Positions 61,893 through 64,000 of a stretch of 64,000 nucleotides of DNA are shown here, piece by piece. Below the pieces are notes generated by a model. It was given only the letters and a program-made list of their open reading frames with translations, made no database searches and was not told the origin of the DNA. Numbering within the stretch: the first letter of the stretch is position 1; the number at the start of each line of letters is the position of its first letter. The stretch is taken from NCBI RefSeq assembly GCF_024297145.1, contig NZ_JANCTC010000008.1, positions 186,001 to 250,000 of the forward strand. Direction: 5' to 3'. This DNA comes from Mesorhizobium sp. LMG 17147. GTDB lineage: Bacteria; Pseudomonadota; Alphaproteobacteria; Rhizobiales; Rhizobiaceae. The translations under genes and the position numbers were made by a program.

Positions 61893-62284
61893 TCAGCCCC
61901 GCAAGGCGGTTTTGGATTTCCCCGAGACCTTGCCCAGTTCCGCTTCCCATAGATCGAAGGGGCTCGCGACAATGGCCACGGACTTTTCCTGACGCAGCGC
62001 GGCGCGGCTTCCAGCATCCTTGCCACGAACCTTGTCTCGACCTTCCACAATTCGGTCATGGCGGTGATCGAACCCGTCGCGGCCCTGCGAGATCCCGCTG
62101 ATGTGCAGGTCGTAGAATTTGCGCCGCAGGTGAGCCCAGCACCCGGCGAGCCGGATTGTTTCATTGCTGCCGGCTTTGTCCCGTGCCTTGACCAGGTTGG
62201 TATAGGCCGAGTAGCCATCCACTTGCAGGATACCGCTGAACCCGGCGAGGTGGCGCGCGTGAGCGAATGGCGGATGCCGGTCAC
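61893..62284 (-). pseudogene. IS66-family transposase (TnpC) fragment
   Basis: The frame GILQVDGYSAYTNL, then RLAGCWAHLRRKFYDLHISG, matches the catalytic core of IS66 TnpC. After about residue 60 it shifts: GSITAMTELWKVETRF is in another frame, and then KDAGSRAALRQEKSVAIV and FDLWEAELGKVSGKSK return to the first. So at least two indels and both ends are missing. It abuts the stop of the GGDEF-EAL gene (three-base overlap), so the insertion or its decay may have trimmed that gene's 3' end. Confidence 0.8.
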
Positions 62285-64000
62285 AACTCCTGGCGCTCTT
62301 TAACTGCCAAACCAAGCGCTTGGCTGAGTGGCACCGCCTTGGAGAACAGGAAGCCCTGAGCGGTTTTGCAGCCAAGCTTGTGCAGAGTTTGCCGATCCGC
62401 CTCTGTCTCGACGCCCTCGGCCATGACCTCGATCCCGAGCGTCCGACCAAGATCGATCACGGTTTTGACAAGCAGCCGATCCTCCCGCGATTTGGCTAAA
62501 CCGCGAATGAAGCCCTGGTCTATTTTCACCTTCCTTATCCGACTGTCCTTGAGCGATGCCAACGTGGAAAAGCCGGTGCCGAAGACATCGAGCGCGATGG
62601 AAATGCCGGCATGTGAAAGCCGTCCGAGCTTTTCATCGACCCTGTCCGGGTCCACGGGCGATTCTTCTGTTATCTCAATTTCGAACATCGTTGCAGGGAG
62701 GTCCTTTGCCGCCAGACCATTCAGAACCATTTCGTCGATATCGCCGGCCTCCAATTCGCGCGGTGAAACGTTCATCGTCACACGAACATCACGACAGTCA
62801 GCTTTCACCAAGGCGTCGATAAAAGCGCAACATTCGGAAAATACAGCTTGAGTTAGCAGCTGGAGCATTCCGGTTTCGCGTGCCGCTGTCATGATTTCGG
62901 GCGGAGAGATGGAACCGTGAATCGGATGGGACCACCTTAGCAACCCTTCAAAACCGATCACAGCTTCGGTGTCGAGTCTTACGATTGGCTGGAACCAAGG
63001 GCCCAAGCTTCTCGTCTTTATCGCCGAATGAAGATCGCGTTCGATTGACTGGCGGCGTTGCAGTTCCCGGTCGAGCTCGGCATCGAACAGGCAAAATTCG
63101 TTCCTGCCACGGCGCTTAGCTGTGTAAAGGGCGATGTCCGCCCGCAACAACATTTCCGTCAGCCCCGGGTTTTTAGCCGAGTATATTCCTATGGATGCCC
63201 CGATCCGGACGGAGGCGACGCCAGGATAGGGGCGAGCAAGCTTGGATATGAGATTGGATGCGAGATTGCTGGGAGAAGGCGAATTTCTAAGCGAGGAAAA
63301 AACCAGCACGAATTCATCGCCACCGATGCGGGCGAGCGTTGAGCCCTCCGGTGCTTCTTCCTCTATTCGGCGGGCGATCCTGGCAAGCAGCTCGTCACCC
63401 GTTCTGTGACCGTAGGTATCGTTGACAGATTTGAACCCATCCAGATCAATCAGCATGGCCACAAAGGGCCCATCAGTGTTCTCAAACTGATCGATTGCAT
63501 GTTCGAGGCCGCGCCTGTTGAGGAGCGCGGTAAGATGGTCCTCCCTGGAATTGCGCTCCATTTCCGCGGCAAGCCGCTCGGCTTGATGTCTCAGGCGGCT
63601 CGCGTCACGGAAGCGCGCTTGTCCAACGAACGAGGCTCGAGCCAGGCCGCCCTCGAAAAGCAGGACGGCAAAAGCCAGAATGTAGTTTTCCAGGGTTCCC
63701 TTCGTCAGCAAGCATGCGGCGGCAATGAGGAGTGGCGGTGTGATGAAGTATATCGCTGCCGCAGCATATGAGCTGCCGTACGTGACCGCGCCAGCTGAAA
63801 TGCCCGCCAGAATTATTAGATGCAGCGATGCTTGAGACGTCGTGTACCCAGCCGTTAGGACGGCAAGGAATGACCAGGTGAATCCCGCCAGAAGAGCAAG
63901 CCTGCCAAACCAGCGAAGCCGCAGCCAAACCCGTGTCAGATCATCCTGGACTCCGGGTTCCTTCAGCTGATGACGGGCGAGTGCAAGGCGGGCGGCATTT
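62281..64000 (-). CDS. Membrane GGDEF-EAL cyclic-di-GMP protein (N-terminus outside window)
   Basis: The frame is open from the window edge at 64000 to the stop at 62281, giving at least 572 residues; the internal TTG at 63711 is not the start. Residues from the edge show several hydrophobic helices (LALLAGFTWSFLAVLTAG, HLIILAGISAGAV, AIYFITPPLLIAA, YILAFAVLLFEG). The GGDEF domain is intact (RIGGDEFVLVF) and so probably makes c-di-GMP. The EAL domain reads GFEGLLRW for EALLRW, and the DDFGTG motif is DVFGTG, losing one metal-binding Asp; EGVET and KIDQGF are present. Phosphodiesterase activity may therefore be lost. An IS66 relic touches its 3' end. Confidence 0.88.
   Translation of the reverse strand, partial: NAARLALARHQLKEPGVQDDLTRVWLRLRWFGRLALLAGFTWSFLAVLTAGYTTSQASLHLIILAGISAGAVTYGSSYAAAAIYFITPPLLIAAACLLTKGTLENYILAFAVLLFEGGLARASFVGQARFRDASRLRHQAERLAAEMERNSREDHLTALLNRRGLEHAIDQFENTDGPFVAMLIDLDGFKSVNDTYGHRTGDELLARIARRIEEEAPEGSTLARIGGDEFVLVFSSLRNSPSPSNLASNLISKLARPYPGVASVRIGASIGIYSAKNPGLTEMLLRADIALYTAKRRGRNEFCLFDAELDRELQRRQSIERDLHSAIKTRSLGPWFQPIVRLDTEAVIGFEGLLRWSHPIHGSISPPEIMTAARETGMLQLLTQAVFSECCAFIDALVKADCRDVRVTMNVSPRELEAGDIDEMVLNGLAAKDLPATMFEIEITEESPVDPDRVDEKLGRLSHAGISIALDVFGTGFSTLASLKDSRIRKVKIDQGFIRGLAKSREDRLLVKTVIDLGRTLGIEVMAEGVETEADRQTLHKLGCKTAQGFLFSKAVPLSQALGLAVKERQEL

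Noticed and set aside
1..64000. tRNA, rRNA, CRISPR array or integrase-bounded island
   Set aside because: No cloverleaf-like sequence, spaced direct repeats or integrase gene were seen; I cannot exclude a missed small RNA by eye.

Overview
The window looks like chromosome of a GC-rich alphaproteobacterium of the Rhizobiales, most like Mesorhizobium. The reasons are the codon bias, the taurine-type ABC importer beside sulfonate-type dehydrogenases, the COG4671-type glycosyltransferases, the NodS/NodB-like domains, and a short sequence at about 12.5 kb that resembles intergenic repeats I remember from that genus. No rRNA, tRNA or CRISPR array was seen.

Region 1 (1-7.8 kb) is a catabolic island. 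It holds a taurine/sulfonate-type ABC importer, a HutC-type GntR regulator, a zinc alcohol dehydrogenase, a HisD-fold dehydrogenase of the HpsN kind, an SDR and, divergently, an N,N-dimethylformamidase-like large subunit. Two matching near-palindromes sit in front of the importer and between the dehydrogenases and the amidase, so GntR probably controls both. Region 2 (7.8-8.9 kb) carries gene relics, including a decayed HNH-nuclease-type reading frame.

Region 3 (8.9-33.9 kb) mixes surface-glycan genes with cyclic-nucleotide signalling. The glycan genes are four glycosyltransferases, a polysaccharide deacetylase, a UDP-sugar dehydrogenase and a methyltransferase. The signalling genes are a DUF3095 cyclase-like protein, two class III cyclases, a free-standing cNMP-binding protein and a metallo-beta-lactamase-fold hydrolase. 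Also here are an ABC exporter-like protein whose nucleotide-binding domain has lost every catalytic motif, and a complete oligopeptide-type ABC importer.

Region 4 (34-48 kb) continues the theme: an unknown 461-residue protein, a zinc-ribbon/cyclase/AAA/TPR protein, a peroxiredoxin-like protein, and a 951-residue glycosyltransferase-methyltransferase-deacetylase fusion. It ends with a compact four-gene set: a coiled-coil protein, a membrane-spanning OmpA-type protein with three tandem periplasmic repeats, a Ras-like small GTPase and a class III cyclase. This set is the best candidate in the window for an undescribed system, an envelope-to-cAMP relay. A large MscS-type channel follows.

Region 5 (50.6-64 kb) is ordinary accessory DNA made of small regulator-enzyme pairs (LysR/SDR, ArsR/AHSA1, TetR/thioredoxin-reductase-like, ECF sigma/esterase), with transposase relics and a membrane GGDEF-EAL protein cut by the window edge. 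Across 19.9-48 kb there are four clear class III cyclases plus one DUF3095 relative, an unusual density.
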